From NCBI GenBank assembly GCA_913057175.1, contig CAJXNP010000009.1:186001-250000 (forward strand): a DNA stretch of 64,000 nt, given 5' to 3'. Every line of letters begins with the position of its first letter. Position 1 is the stretch's first letter. Positions 27,913 to 37,429 of this stretch are shown piece by piece. The notes below the pieces were generated by a model, which had not been told where the DNA came from, ran no database searches, and saw only the letters and a program-made list of their open reading frames with translations. This DNA is from an uncultured Cytophagales bacterium (GTDB taxonomy: Bacteria; Bacteroidota; Bacteroidia; Cytophagales; Cyclobacteriaceae). The position numbers and the translations under genes were made by a program.

Positions 27913-30045
27913 ATGGCATCTGAATATACATATGATGCATTTATCTCTTACTCCAGTAAGGACAGGAATTTTGCCCGCCTTCTTGAAAGCAGATTGGAGA
28001 AATATGTTCCCCCAAAATCCATTCGTACTCCTGCTAAGCATCTGAATGTCTTTCGCTATGAAGGAGACATGGCTGGAACTGACTATGATTTGGCCATAGA
28101 GCAATATATCAGGCAATCTTCTAAGTTAATATTGATATGCTCTCCTGATTCTGCGAATAGCTCATATGTTGACGGCGAGATCAAAAGCTTCTTAAATTAC
28201 AATCGGCCGGAAAACATTATTACTCTCATCGTGAGAGGAATTCCAAATAATGAAGCGACAGATGAAACAAATCATTTAAAGGCTTTCCCCGAGGCTATCC
28301 TTGAAGTGCAAAAAATGCCTCTGGCCAAGGAATACCGCAATTTTGATGCGAAGAAACACAGATTGCATAAGGCTCCATTTGAGCATACATGGTATAAATT
28401 ATTGGCTGATATTCTCGATCAATCCATTGATGATGTTACAGAAAAAGAATCAAAGCGAAAGATCCGAAATCGAAATCGGGTCATTAGCTTCGCCTCAGCG
28501 ATTATTTTTATTCTTTCAGTTTTAACGATTTATGCATTTAATCAAAAGAACATTGCTGAAACGCAATCGAGGCGTGCTGATGATAGTGCAAGAGTGGCAA
28601 TGGAACAAAGGGAATATGCACTACAACAATATTTTATTGCTGAAGAACAAAGGCAAATTGCTACCGATAGCGCCATCGCTGCTCAGAAACAAAGAAAAAT
28701 AGCGCAAAACGAACGTGATCGGGCAAGCGACAGCGCTCGTGTAGCAATGGAACAGCGTGCACGAGCCCGAACAGAACGGGACCGGGCAAATGATAGCGCA
28801 CGGGTGGCGATGGAACAAAGAGAAATCGCTCAAAATCAAACTAAAAAAGCTATTGCGAATGAACGGGAAACTAACCGGATCAATGAGTTATTACGTGCTG
28901 AAAACCTTGCCCTGCAATCCGTTCGGTTAAACAACAAGGATACAGCCCTTGCGGCCTATCAACTGTATAAGGAACATAAAAAACCTACCGTATCGGATGT
29001 TTCTCGTCTTCAATCTATTTATGAGGCGATGTATAGCAATATTGAGATTCCGGCTAAGCCAACAAAGTTTGAATGTAAATCGATCTTACTTCTCAACAAT
29101 GTTCCATATTGCCTGGGAACCGATCTTTCGAATGGACAAATAGAAAGTGGCTATTATCCTGTTAATTCAAGTGAAAGGCAAAATTTCACTTCCGACGATG
29201 GGAAAGTCTCCCCGATTAATTATTATTCATTCATTCCGGAGCTTTCCTCACTAATCACTTTTAATGATGCCCATGAACTGGAATGCTGGAAGCTGAATGG
29301 GAATAATTTCAGTCACACTTTCAGGATGCAATTAGGTGAAAACGAATGGATCAGAGAAGTAGCATATTCACCAGTATCAGGATACTTAGCTGTGGCCGGG
29401 AAAGGACCGTTTGTTCATTTATTTAAAATTGACCAATCAAACGATGCTTTTGTTTATCATGAGCTGGCAAGTATTGATCTCAATGTAAAGGAAACAATCG
29501 GGCTTTTTATAAAAAAAGACAACATATTAGTCTTTGACGACCAGGGAATTATTCGTTTTATTAGTTATGAAAATCCTACCCAAAAGACGAATGTTAATTT
29601 ATCGGTTGATAATCCAACGGTAGTTTGTACGAATAAAGATCAGGACAAAGTATTTGTTGGGAACAGAGCCGGGGGAATTTCAGTTTTGAATATCAATGCG
29701 AATGGGCCTGATAGCAAATTTGATATCTCTTATTCCGGAAATACACGGGTTGAATTTCTACATTACGAGCCTACCGAGCAATACCTGATTGCGGCCTTTG
29801 CGGACCGGCTAGTTTATATATATGACTTGAATTTTATTCATGATAAGTTTTATAAACCAAGGGTCATCAATAATCTGATTGGCAAACCGCGTGCAATAAT
29901 GGTCGATGATAGTCAACTATTTATCTCTCTTTCAAATAACACGATGGTTAGCTATGATCTAGATATGGAGAGGTTGGCAAACTCCCTTGAGAAATCAGTT
30001 GGATCCAATACTGAAATGGTAATCAATGAGCAGCTTGATAATTAA
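27913..30045 (+). CDS. TIR-domain protein with membrane helix, coiled coil and propeller-like C-terminus
   Basis: The 710 residues run: TIR-like domain (about 5-170; YDAFISYSSKD at 7-17, LILICSPDS at 72-80, SSYVDGEIKSF with E89 at the position of the NADase glutamate), a basic stretch (KRKIRNRNR, 181-189), one membrane helix (about 190-208), a coiled coil (212-335) built from copies of DSARVAMEQR at 224, 273 and 294 plus a variant at 252, and a beta-propeller-like region (about 380-690). The basic residues before the helix predict that the TIR domain is cytoplasmic and the coiled coil and propeller periplasmic. It is the first gene of a tightly packed run and overlaps the next by 20 bases. 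Whether it cleaves NAD+ is inference. Confidence 0.85.
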   Translation: MASEYTYDAFISYSSKDRNFARLLESRLEKYVPPKSIRTPAKHLNVFRYEGDMAGTDYDLAIEQYIRQSSKLILICSPDSANSSYVDGEIKSFLNYNRPENIITLIVRGIPNNEATDETNHLKAFPEAILEVQKMPLAKEYRNFDAKKHRLHKAPFEHTWYKLLADILDQSIDDVTEKESKRKIRNRNRVISFASAIIFILSVLTIYAFNQKNIAETQSRRADDSARVAMEQREYALQQYFIAEEQRQIATDSAIAAQKQRKIAQNERDRASDSARVAMEQRARARTERDRANDSARVAMEQREIAQNQTKKAIANERETNRINELLRAENLALQSVRLNNKDTALAAYQLYKEHKKPTVSDVSRLQSIYEAMYSNIEIPAKPTKFECKSILLLNNVPYCLGTDLSNGQIESGYYPVNSSERQNFTSDDGKVSPINYYSFIPELSSLITFNDAHELECWKLNGNNFSHTFRMQLGENEWIREVAYSPVSGYLAVAGKGPFVHLFKIDQSNDAFVYHELASIDLNVKETIGLFIKKDNILVFDDQGIIRFISYENPTQKTNVNLSVDNPTVVCTNKDQDKVFVGNRAGGISVLNINANGPDSKFDISYSGNTRVEFLHYEPTEQYLIAAFADRLVYIYDLNFIHDKFYKPRVINNLIGKPRAIMVDDSQLFISLSNNTMVSYDLDMERLANSLEKSVGSNTEMVINEQLDN

Positions 30046-31144
30046 ATATTGCAAAGGGTTAAAAGGGCCCGTTATTCTGCTCTTTCTGATAGCAGGAACG
30101 TGGCTTCAGGCATCAGCCAAATCATTAATTCCAACAGACACTGTTTCATTCACAAAAGAAAACTCACTTGAATTAGCCGAAAATGCCTTCGACAATGGAC
30201 AGTATCCGGAGGTGAATGGATATCTGAAAAATTATTACAAAACTTTTAACAAAAATGAAAAAATAAGAGCTGATCAGCTCTATGCAAGGCTAATGATCGA
30301 GCTTGATAATGCCGACTCTGCCAGTCAATATATTTATCGCATTATTAAGCTGGATCCACTTTATTCTCCACCGGAAGACCGTGTTCAGCATGACTTTCTC
30401 AAACAATACAAAGAATTTAAGGTAAGACCTCAATTTTCGGTTTCATTTGGTTTAGGAATGAATAGGGGCTATGTCTCAAACACTGCCATTCACGCTATTT
30501 ACCAGGGAGACAAGTATCAGGAAAAAACTTCGTCAAGAACCGGCAATCAGTTTTTTTTCCTGGTTGATACTTATTTTTCTAAGCAATTATCACTTCAGAC
30601 AGGCATATCGTTTGCCCGGTACCAATATCAAAAGACATATACATTTGAAAGCGAATTTGCGAGTCTGTATTCCGAAGAATTGAACTATTTCGAGGTGCCT
30701 GTATTGATCAATTTCCAGGTATTCAGATCAGAAAGTGGCCTTTTTGGAAACGTAAAAGGAGGGGTGAATATATCCTTCCTGGATGAAGCCATGTCAGATA
30801 TTGAACTGACTGATCTGGAAAACAGTGTCGAAAATGAAAACATCATTTTTAACAAAAGCACATTCCTTACAGGAGTTTCAATGGAAGATAGCAGAAGAAA
30901 AGTTATTCCTGATCTTTTCGCAGGAATCGAATTTGGCTATGGCAAAAAACGGTCATCCGTTGGTTTGGGGTTTGATTTTCTTCTGGCCTTAACCAGAACG
31001 ACAAAAGAAAATGACCTGTTAGTTGCCGATGAGGATTTAACATTTTACCATTACCATAATGATAACCAATTCAAGATCAATAAGTTAAGATTATCATTGT
31101 TCTACCGGTATGTCTTCAATTATCGCATCAGACCAAAATTGTAA
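30026..31144 (+). CDS. Outer-membrane beta-barrel protein with N-terminal TPR-like segment
   Basis: A 372-residue protein with a signal peptide (to about LQASA, 33), a helical TPR-like stretch (about 50-130, ending IIKLDPLYSPPEDR), and then amphipathic strands ending FYRYVFNYRIRPKL. The strands (FSVSFGLGMNRGYV, LSLQTGISFARYQYQ, FAGIEFGYGKKRS) are of the PorT/OmpA-like barrel type. It starts within the TIR gene and precedes the lipoprotein by one base, so all three are coupled. I infer that the barrel and the periplasmic part of the TIR protein meet. Confidence 0.75.
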   Translation: MSSLIIKYCKGLKGPVILLFLIAGTWLQASAKSLIPTDTVSFTKENSLELAENAFDNGQYPEVNGYLKNYYKTFNKNEKIRADQLYARLMIELDNADSASQYIYRIIKLDPLYSPPEDRVQHDFLKQYKEFKVRPQFSVSFGLGMNRGYVSNTAIHAIYQGDKYQEKTSSRTGNQFFFLVDTYFSKQLSLQTGISFARYQYQKTYTFESEFASLYSEELNYFEVPVLINFQVFRSESGLFGNVKGGVNISFLDEAMSDIELTDLENSVENENIIFNKSTFLTGVSMEDSRRKVIPDLFAGIEFGYGKKRSSVGLGFDFLLALTRTTKENDLLVADEDLTFYHYHNDNQFKINKLRLSLFYRYVFNYRIRPKL

Positions 31145-31145
31145 A

Positions 31146-32411
31146 ATGAGAAAAACGATTTTACATCATATTGCTGTCATCAGTCTTTTAATTTTGTTTT
31201 CCTGTGAAGAAGAACAACTCTCATCCTCCAATTTGCAGGAGCTAAAGGTTTATGGATTTGTAGTGCAATCAGCTTCTGGTAATGGAAATAATGGATTCAT
31301 TCTGAATTGTGAGGACCGGATTGTCCATCTTTCAAATGAAGGTTACGTGAGTTGGCAAATTGGATTGGAAGAACTGTATGATACCCTTCCAAATGACAAT
31401 TTCAGAATTGCACAAACGATCACATCCAAGGTAACTGGTGATATTTATTTATTCGGATCACTCGTTAACCTGGATCAAAAAATAGTTGATCTTCTAATTT
31501 ACAAGCTTGATGGTTCAGGTTCTGTTAGTTGGGTGAAACGAACTCCGATCTATCAGGATTATAGCTACACCGGTGGACCCAGGGCGAATGAGGAATTTTA
31601 CATGCATGAAAATAATTACCCGATTTCAGATCTTAAAGAAGAATCCATTGTGGTTGCTTTTTGCTACGATGTGAAAAATGGTGTCAGGCCGTATTATAAG
31701 TTGTTGTCCTTCGATTTAGAAGGTGTATTGGACGACTCGGCTTCTTATCAGATGGATGATTTTTATGGTAGAGTCTACAAAGTGTTGATTGCATCGAATT
31801 CTCAGATCTTGCTGAGCAGGGGAGAAAGGAACAGATTTTACATTGAGTCATTTGATGCCGGATTAGATAGAAAACATAGTCACAGGATATCTGAATTCAC
31901 GGATTTTAATGGAGTAGATTTTTCTGATTTTGGAGATCCGATCCTGAATAATATTATGGAGATTTCTCCGGGAAAAATTGCCCTTACAGGCCACCTCGAT
32001 GTAGGTAACAATGTGAATACTAACTTCATTACAAACTTTGAATTCCTCACCGTAAACATTGAGAACGCGGACACTACTTATCGTATTAGTGGTCTGAATG
32101 AATATAAAGAGTTATCGCATTACTCCTTTTTGGCCAAGGACTTTGACATTAGGATGATTGGGGTCAGGCATGGGTTGAATGAACTTATTCAGGATGTGGA
32201 TTCCGATTTGATGCTTCTGGATGTTTCACCAACAGGAGATGTTTTAAATACACAGTCACTTATTGTAAACCAAGGTTTAGAAGGTGTGTTTGCATCAGAA
32301 AACAGTGATGGTACCCTTACCCTTATTGGGACGAAAACAGGATTTACCAACAATAGAAAAGAGACATTCTTTCTTAAAGTAAAACCATCTGATGCCAATG
32401 TTACGCCTTGA
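31146..32411 (+). CDS. Hypothetical lipoprotein, propeller-like
   Basis: From ATG at 31146 the protein has 421 residues and a lipoprotein signal (LILFSC, then an acidic EEEQ, a Bacteroidota surface-export-like signal). An alternative ATG at 31110 would overlap the barrel gene and lack a signal at its N-terminus. The body has repeated strands of the type DIYLFGSLVN, LLIYKLDGSGSVSW, KLLSFDLEGVLDDS and LMLLDVSPTGDVLN, as in WD/PQQ-like propellers. No named family is recognised. It starts one base after the barrel stop and its end overlaps the next gene. Confidence 0.65.
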   Translation: MRKTILHHIAVISLLILFSCEEEQLSSSNLQELKVYGFVVQSASGNGNNGFILNCEDRIVHLSNEGYVSWQIGLEELYDTLPNDNFRIAQTITSKVTGDIYLFGSLVNLDQKIVDLLIYKLDGSGSVSWVKRTPIYQDYSYTGGPRANEEFYMHENNYPISDLKEESIVVAFCYDVKNGVRPYYKLLSFDLEGVLDDSASYQMDDFYGRVYKVLIASNSQILLSRGERNRFYIESFDAGLDRKHSHRISEFTDFNGVDFSDFGDPILNNIMEISPGKIALTGHLDVGNNVNTNFITNFEFLTVNIENADTTYRISGLNEYKELSHYSFLAKDFDIRMIGVRHGLNELIQDVDSDLMLLDVSPTGDVLNTQSLIVNQGLEGVFASENSDGTLTLIGTKTGFTNNRKETFFLKVKPSDANVTP

Positions 32412-35400
32412 TAAATATTTGTTTGCCACTATCATGGTTTCCCTTGCCTGTATGGGGTTAAAATCTTTTGGAAACAACAATCCCGTTACCCAGAATTCAA
32501 TTGTGAATCAGACAATGGCAAGCGGTATCACCCTGTATGATTGGGTTGGACATGCCACTTGTCCGGATGATTGCGATGGTTCGGTCCTGATTTACGATTA
32601 TACCTATGATGATTATGGGTATGAACCTTTGAGTATTATTTGGATCAATGCCTGGGAGGATACCATCGGATGGAATGATGATATTTATGATCTCTGTCCG
32701 GGAAATTATTTTTTGGCCATAGAATTCATGAATGGGCAGGATACAACCATTCAATACACAATAAATTCAGCAGACACAATTCCTCCAACTATTGAATTAT
32801 TTGATCTTACGTTCGACATGGAGAATTATGATTTCCAGGACGATTATGGTTCACTTTCACTATTCAATGTTGTTGGGGATACAATTATAGAAGCCGGTTT
32901 GACATGCCCGTTTGGAGTAAATGATGTAATTGGGTATCTGGAGGATCTCGATACTTTGCTTTTAAATTATTATGTGTTCGATAACTGTGATAATAATTTA
33001 CTGGTTGAAAATGATGATTGGAAACACGAAAATGAAAACTATCCAAATTTTTTGGCCTCCGGCAAGTTCTATCTGAGCGACCATTCAGGGAATATAAGTT
33101 CAATAGAATTGATTTTTTATGTAGAGACTTTTTATCAGCCTATCATAGATGCATTAGAGGTCACTGATGATCAGGGTTTTTATGACGAATATCCCATTGG
33201 AGGTGGGGAAAATGTCAATATTAATGAGCTTCATCAGGGGAAATCCTATCAGGTTAATCCAATTGTGGACCCTGTTTGTTTGGGTAATTCAGTAATGATG
33301 AATTGGGACCTGAATAATGACGGTTCCTTTGAAAATGAAGAAAGTGTTTTTGAATTTACTCCAGATAGCGCTGGTACCTATGAAGTGAATATACGAGCCT
33401 ATGGTAAAAATCTTCAAAATTTTTCAAGTGAAATATTAATCAGCTTTGAAGTACAAGGAATCAATCTCCAGGCAACCATTCAAAATAGCTCTTGCGATGA
33501 GGACTGTAGCGGAGCAGTTTTAGTTGATTATGAATTTTTTGGTGATGATTACGAACCTGTATCCTTTTTATGGAAAAACACCGGAACAAACGAAACTGTC
33601 AGCACAAACACGGACCTTCTCAATGCCTGTCCCGGCACGTATGAACTCACAATTGGCATGCAGGGTGGAGAAAGTTTTACGAGTGATGAATTTACAATTA
33701 TAGAAGAAGATAAAGACGCTCCGGAGATTGACCTTAATTTACTGGATGATTACCTGTTCAATTCCATATTAAATACCCGGCAGGCATTATTTATCGAAGA
33801 TATTTCTCAACCCGATACGCTTGAAATTGGCACCTCTTGCTCATTGGATTCCATTCGTGTCGGAAAATTCCTTGATACCTTATCCTGGGATTTTTTAGAC
33901 TTTATGACAGACGATTGCGATGCAGAGCTGGAAGTTATTGCAGGCGAAACTCAATATGAAAAAAACAACTATGAGCTTTTCCTTGCATCCAAAAAAATAA
34001 CTGTCAGGGATGATGCCGGCAATGAATTCTCGAGAGTATTCCTGGTTTATACCTTTGGTTTTCACAGCCCGGAATTCAACAATTTATCTGTTTTAATTGA
34101 CGGAAATGAATTAACTGAATATGCGGTATTTGGAGGAAGTCTGGACGACGCCCTTGATTTTAACATCAACGAGGATGTTATGCTGATTGCTGATGTCGAT
34201 CCGGTGTGCCTGAACAATCCCCTGGAAGTAAAATGGGATTTCAATGCTGACTTTGTGTTCGATGCCGAAAATGATACGATTGTTCTCCCATATGAGAATT
34301 TTGGTGCTTACAAGTTATCTGTACAAGCTTTTGGAACAGCCATAAATAACTCACAATCAGAAGAGGTTTTTGTAGATGTCAATGTGGTCGGTTATACGAT
34401 TGAAGTAGATCGAACCCTGGATTGTATCAATGAATGTAATAATTCATTAGAGGCTGTTATTAATCATTTTGGGACAGAGTACGAGATCGCAAATATTGAG
34501 TGGTTTGACTTGGTTGAAGAAAATATTGTTTCATCTACCCGATTAGCAACAGGACTATGTTTAAATGATTATCAGCTCACTGTTGTTTTTTCAGGAGGTG
34601 AAATGGAAACCCGGACAGAAGAAATGAGCATCGATGTACAGGCTAATATTGCTGACGAAACCTGCGAAAATGACAATGACGGCCAAATCGAGGTAATTTC
34701 AGTAAATGGAATAAATAATTTCAGCCTGGAATGGTTTGACGAAAATTTCAATTCAATCAGTACAGAAAACCCGGTTACAGGTCTGGCGTCAGGTAATTAT
34801 TCACTTGTCGTAACGGATATCTCCCAAAATTGTCCATATCCGGAAATATCCTATGAAGTTTTGGAAGGAATACCGTATCCCATAGCTGCTTTTTCTATAG
34901 AAAATGAAGGGGCAAACCCAGTTACTTTCCTCAATGAATCACAAAATGCCATTCGTTATATCTGGGATTTTGGCAATAATGACTCAATGGAGACGGAGAT
35001 CCTTGAGACGACTTACAATTATAATGAAATTGGAAATTATGAGGTAGAATTAATTGCCTTGAATGAACGAAACTGTTCCGATACAGTTGTTCGGCAGATC
35101 GTGATTGAAAATGTGGAAGTTTTAGGCATTGGTGATTTAACTGATTTGGGAATTAAGATCTATCCGAATCCGGTTTCTCATCAAACGTTAAACCTTGATT
35201 TTAATCAGAACATCGATGATCCGTTCGAGTTGAAATTGCTGGATGCCAAAGGTCGGATCGTCAATTCCTTTGATCTATTGAAGCCCGGATTAGATGATGC
35301 GCAATTGCTTTTGAATGGATTAACAGATGGAATCTATTACTTGTCTATGGATGTGAATGGAAATTGGTATCAGGCGAAAATTATCGTTCGAACAAAATAA
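32398..35400 (+). CDS. T9SS-exported surface protein with three long repeats and a PKD domain
   Basis: The 1000-residue protein has a signal peptide (to about FGNN), three related units beginning near residues 50, 363 and 672 (period about 310), then a PKD domain (about 840-905, WDFGNNDS) and a C-terminal T9SS signal (about 915 to the end, IKIYPNPVS and LTDGIYYL). Each unit opens with a C-x3-C motif (CPDDC, CDEDC, CINEC) and the first two repeat a DPVCL-N core, as in SprB-like adhesins. An ATG two codons upstream (32392) is possible. The start overlaps the stop of the lipoprotein gene. I infer an adhesin or surface receptor. Confidence 0.75.
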   Translation: MLRLDKYLFATIMVSLACMGLKSFGNNNPVTQNSIVNQTMASGITLYDWVGHATCPDDCDGSVLIYDYTYDDYGYEPLSIIWINAWEDTIGWNDDIYDLCPGNYFLAIEFMNGQDTTIQYTINSADTIPPTIELFDLTFDMENYDFQDDYGSLSLFNVVGDTIIEAGLTCPFGVNDVIGYLEDLDTLLLNYYVFDNCDNNLLVENDDWKHENENYPNFLASGKFYLSDHSGNISSIELIFYVETFYQPIIDALEVTDDQGFYDEYPIGGGENVNINELHQGKSYQVNPIVDPVCLGNSVMMNWDLNNDGSFENEESVFEFTPDSAGTYEVNIRAYGKNLQNFSSEILISFEVQGINLQATIQNSSCDEDCSGAVLVDYEFFGDDYEPVSFLWKNTGTNETVSTNTDLLNACPGTYELTIGMQGGESFTSDEFTIIEEDKDAPEIDLNLLDDYLFNSILNTRQALFIEDISQPDTLEIGTSCSLDSIRVGKFLDTLSWDFLDFMTDDCDAELEVIAGETQYEKNNYELFLASKKITVRDDAGNEFSRVFLVYTFGFHSPEFNNLSVLIDGNELTEYAVFGGSLDDALDFNINEDVMLIADVDPVCLNNPLEVKWDFNADFVFDAENDTIVLPYENFGAYKLSVQAFGTAINNSQSEEVFVDVNVVGYTIEVDRTLDCINECNNSLEAVINHFGTEYEIANIEWFDLVEENIVSSTRLATGLCLNDYQLTVVFSGGEMETRTEEMSIDVQANIADETCENDNDGQIEVISVNGINNFSLEWFDENFNSISTENPVTGLASGNYSLVVTDISQNCPYPEISYEVLEGIPYPIAAFSIENEGANPVTFLNESQNAIRYIWDFGNNDSMETEILETTYNYNEIGNYEVELIALNERNCSDTVVRQIVIENVEVLGIGDLTDLGIKIYPNPVSHQTLNLDFNQNIDDPFELKLLDAKGRIVNSFDLLKPGLDDAQLLLNGLTDGIYYLSMDVNGNWYQAKIIVRTK

Positions 35401-35465
35401 GCGAATGCATTGGTACCGAATGTCATTGCAATAAATTGTTTTAAACTAAACCAAATCTTAGAACC

Positions 35466-35951
35466 ATGCAGGATGAAAACAAGATCAACATGGTAGGGGT
35501 TGAAACCTATCTTGATGAGCGTGTAAACGATCAAATCGAGTGGTATGACAGAAAAAGTGGAAAGAACCAATTTATTTACAAATTTCTGAAAGTCACTACC
35601 ATTATACTAGCGGTATCCATTCCTTTTTTAACTGGTTTTTTATCCGACAGTGCTGGTGGATTTTTAAAGTACGTAATAGGTGGTTTTGGGCTGATCGTTG
35701 CGATTATAGAAAGTCTGCAGGGGGTGTATAAATTTCATGAAAACTGGATTCAATACCGTACGACTGCTGAAAGTCTGAAACATCATAAATATTTGTTTAT
35801 AACGCGATCAGGGCCATATTCAGTGGTTAACCCCTTCCCCGGATTTGTAGAAAATATTGAAAACCTTATTTCAAAAGAAAACAGTGTCTGGGCAGAAGCC
35901 CTGAAAGAGAAAAAAGGGAAAGAAAGCGCTCAAAAAATTGCAGATCGATGA
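35466..35951 (+). CDS. DUF4231 (SLATT-like) two-helix membrane protein
   Basis: A 161-residue protein with a soluble N-terminus, two membrane segments (about 38-55 and 66-85, FLKVTTIILAVSIPFLTGF and FLKYVIGGFGLIVAIIES), then a helical cytoplasmic part with KFHENWIQYRTTAESLKHH (about 90-108), GPYSVVN and a final ENLISKENSVWAEALKEKK. This is the DUF4231 pattern. SLATT-superfamily proteins are predicted membrane-disrupting effectors in bacterial immunity systems (published inference, not tested here). It lies 65 bases after the T9SS protein on the same strand. Confidence 0.75.
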   Translation: MQDENKINMVGVETYLDERVNDQIEWYDRKSGKNQFIYKFLKVTTIILAVSIPFLTGFLSDSAGGFLKYVIGGFGLIVAIIESLQGVYKFHENWIQYRTTAESLKHHKYLFITRSGPYSVVNPFPGFVENIENLISKENSVWAEALKEKKGKESAQKIADR

Positions 35952-35977
35952 GAGAGAAATCGAAATAAACCATTCAC

Positions 35978-36550
35978 TCAATTAATAAATTCCATGATAT
36001 GCTCCATTGACATGCGGTCGGTCAGACCTTTTGAATAATGGATTCTTCGGATGATGAGATTTTCATCCAAAAGAAACTCAGCCGGAATTGTACTGTAAGA
36101 TTCCCCATCTGCCATTATGTGCATAGGCAGCCCTTTTAACTTTGCTTTGATCGCAGTCTGTATAAAGGATGTCAGGTGACTTTTGGTCGATTTAGACGTG
36201 GACTCTTCAACACCATAGGTCTGATACCAGATCTTTTCAGGATCCGAAATTAATGGAATAGGGGAGATTTCCTGATGAAATGAACTGGAAAGCAACACTT
36301 TTTCGCCTGATTCGAAGAAGAAGATCATTTCCAGATTTTTGGCCTTTAACTCTTCGTATTTCTTTTGAAGAAAATGCACCCGGAGGTTGCAGAATGGACA
36401 ACCGGCATGTCTGAAAAAAGCTATGAATACTTTCTTCCCACGATAGTCAGCTAAATTGATTAACCTCCCAAAGACATCTTTTAATTCAAATACCGGAGCA
36501 GTTACATTTACGCTCAATGTATTTTGTTCCTTTAAAGCTGATTCTTCCAT
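35978..36550 (-). CDS. Peroxiredoxin-like (AhpC/TSA) protein
   Basis: The 190-residue cytosolic protein has a thioredoxin fold with HAGCPFCNLR (cysteines 51 and 54) and ISDPEKIWYQTYGV, with a C-terminal strand block ending LLDENLIIRRIHYSKG. No signal peptide is seen. It resembles redoxin/alkyl hydroperoxide reductase-like proteins and may reduce peroxides or a disulfide. It is convergent with the DUF4231 gene and divergent from lemA. Confidence 0.8.
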   Translation of the reverse strand: MEESALKEQNTLSVNVTAPVFELKDVFGRLINLADYRGKKVFIAFFRHAGCPFCNLRVHFLQKKYEELKAKNLEMIFFFESGEKVLLSSSFHQEISPIPLISDPEKIWYQTYGVEESTSKSTKSHLTSFIQTAIKAKLKGLPMHIMADGESYSTIPAEFLLDENLIIRRIHYSKGLTDRMSMEHIMEFIN

Positions 36551-36726
36551 TTTATAAAAATACTATTGTAGAATAGATGATATTGTTTGAGTGCAGGTAA
36601 CCTTAATTGTAATATTTTGATGAGTTTATAAGTAATAAGAGTATACTATCAACCAATTTTATAGACTGACCGTATAGTCAATAATAAATTTGTTAATGAA
36701 CATTTTTTACAATTTCAAAATCATAA

Positions 36727-36760
36727 GAATATTCAAAAACTATCATCCGTGTGAATATTC
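36727..36760. promoter_or_regulatory. Two GAATATTC palindromes upstream of lemA
   Basis: The 8-base palindrome GAATATTC occurs at 36727-36734 and 36753-36760, 26 bases apart, in the gap between the divergent redoxin and lemA genes. The arrangement could be a pair of operator sites about 70-100 bases from lemA, but AT-rich chance occurrence is possible. Confidence 0.3.
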
Positions 36761-36830
36761 TTTTTAACTTAGGGCTAAACATAAATGCTTTTAAATCGAT
36801 TAACTACTCTAAACAACTAACAACTCACCT

Positions 36831-37427
36831 ATGAAAAAATGGATAATCCTGATCATTATTGGTATAGTCATTTTTGGATTATATCGATGGGCAAAAGGCG
36901 TTAACAATAATGCTGTCAGACTGGAAGAAGATGCCAAAACAGCCTGGTCAAATGTTGAAAGTTCTTATCAAAGAAGAAACGATCTAATTGGAAATCTTGT
37001 AAAAACAGTTCAAGGCGCTGCAGATTTTGAGCGAGGAACCTTAACCGATGTCATTGAAGCAAGGGCAAAAGCTACCCAGGTGAATGTGGATCCTGCCAAC
37101 ATAACTCCTGAACAATTGCAACAATTCCAACAAGCGCAGGCAGGTGTTTCATCAGCCTTGTCCAGGTTGCTTGTGACCGTGGAAAGATATCCTGAACTCA
37201 AGGCCAATCAAAACTTTTTAGAATTGCAATCCCAACTGGAAGGCACAGAAAACCGCATCAACGTAGCCCGTGATCGGTTTAATGAATCCGTAAACATTTA
37301 TAATCAACATATCAGAATATTTCCCAACAGCATGTTAGCAGGAATGTTTGGTTTTCAACCCATGACCCGGTTTGCAGCGGATGAAGGTGCAGAAGATGCG
37401 CCTGATGTGGAATTTGATTTCAATTAA
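36831..37427 (+). CDS. lemA: LemA family protein
   Basis: A 198-residue protein with a single N-terminal membrane helix (about 3-20) and the LemA four-helix body: VRLEEDAKTAWSNVESSYQRRNDLIGNLVKTVQGAADFE is recognisable in segments, and YNQHIRIFPNSMLAGMFGF near the end is typical. LemA is widespread and of uncertain function, often linked to TPM proteins as here. It begins a three-gene unit with gaps of two bases and an overlap. Confidence 0.93.
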   Translation: MKKWIILIIIGIVIFGLYRWAKGVNNNAVRLEEDAKTAWSNVESSYQRRNDLIGNLVKTVQGAADFERGTLTDVIEARAKATQVNVDPANITPEQLQQFQQAQAGVSSALSRLLVTVERYPELKANQNFLELQSQLEGTENRINVARDRFNESVNIYNQHIRIFPNSMLAGMFGFQPMTRFAADEGAEDAPDVEFDFN

Positions 37428-37429
37428 TT

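Noticed and set aside
27913-30045. Thoeris or CBASS defence system
   Set aside because: No ThsA-like SIR2/SLOG effector and no CD-NTase cyclase gene lie nearby; the TIR protein has a different architecture.
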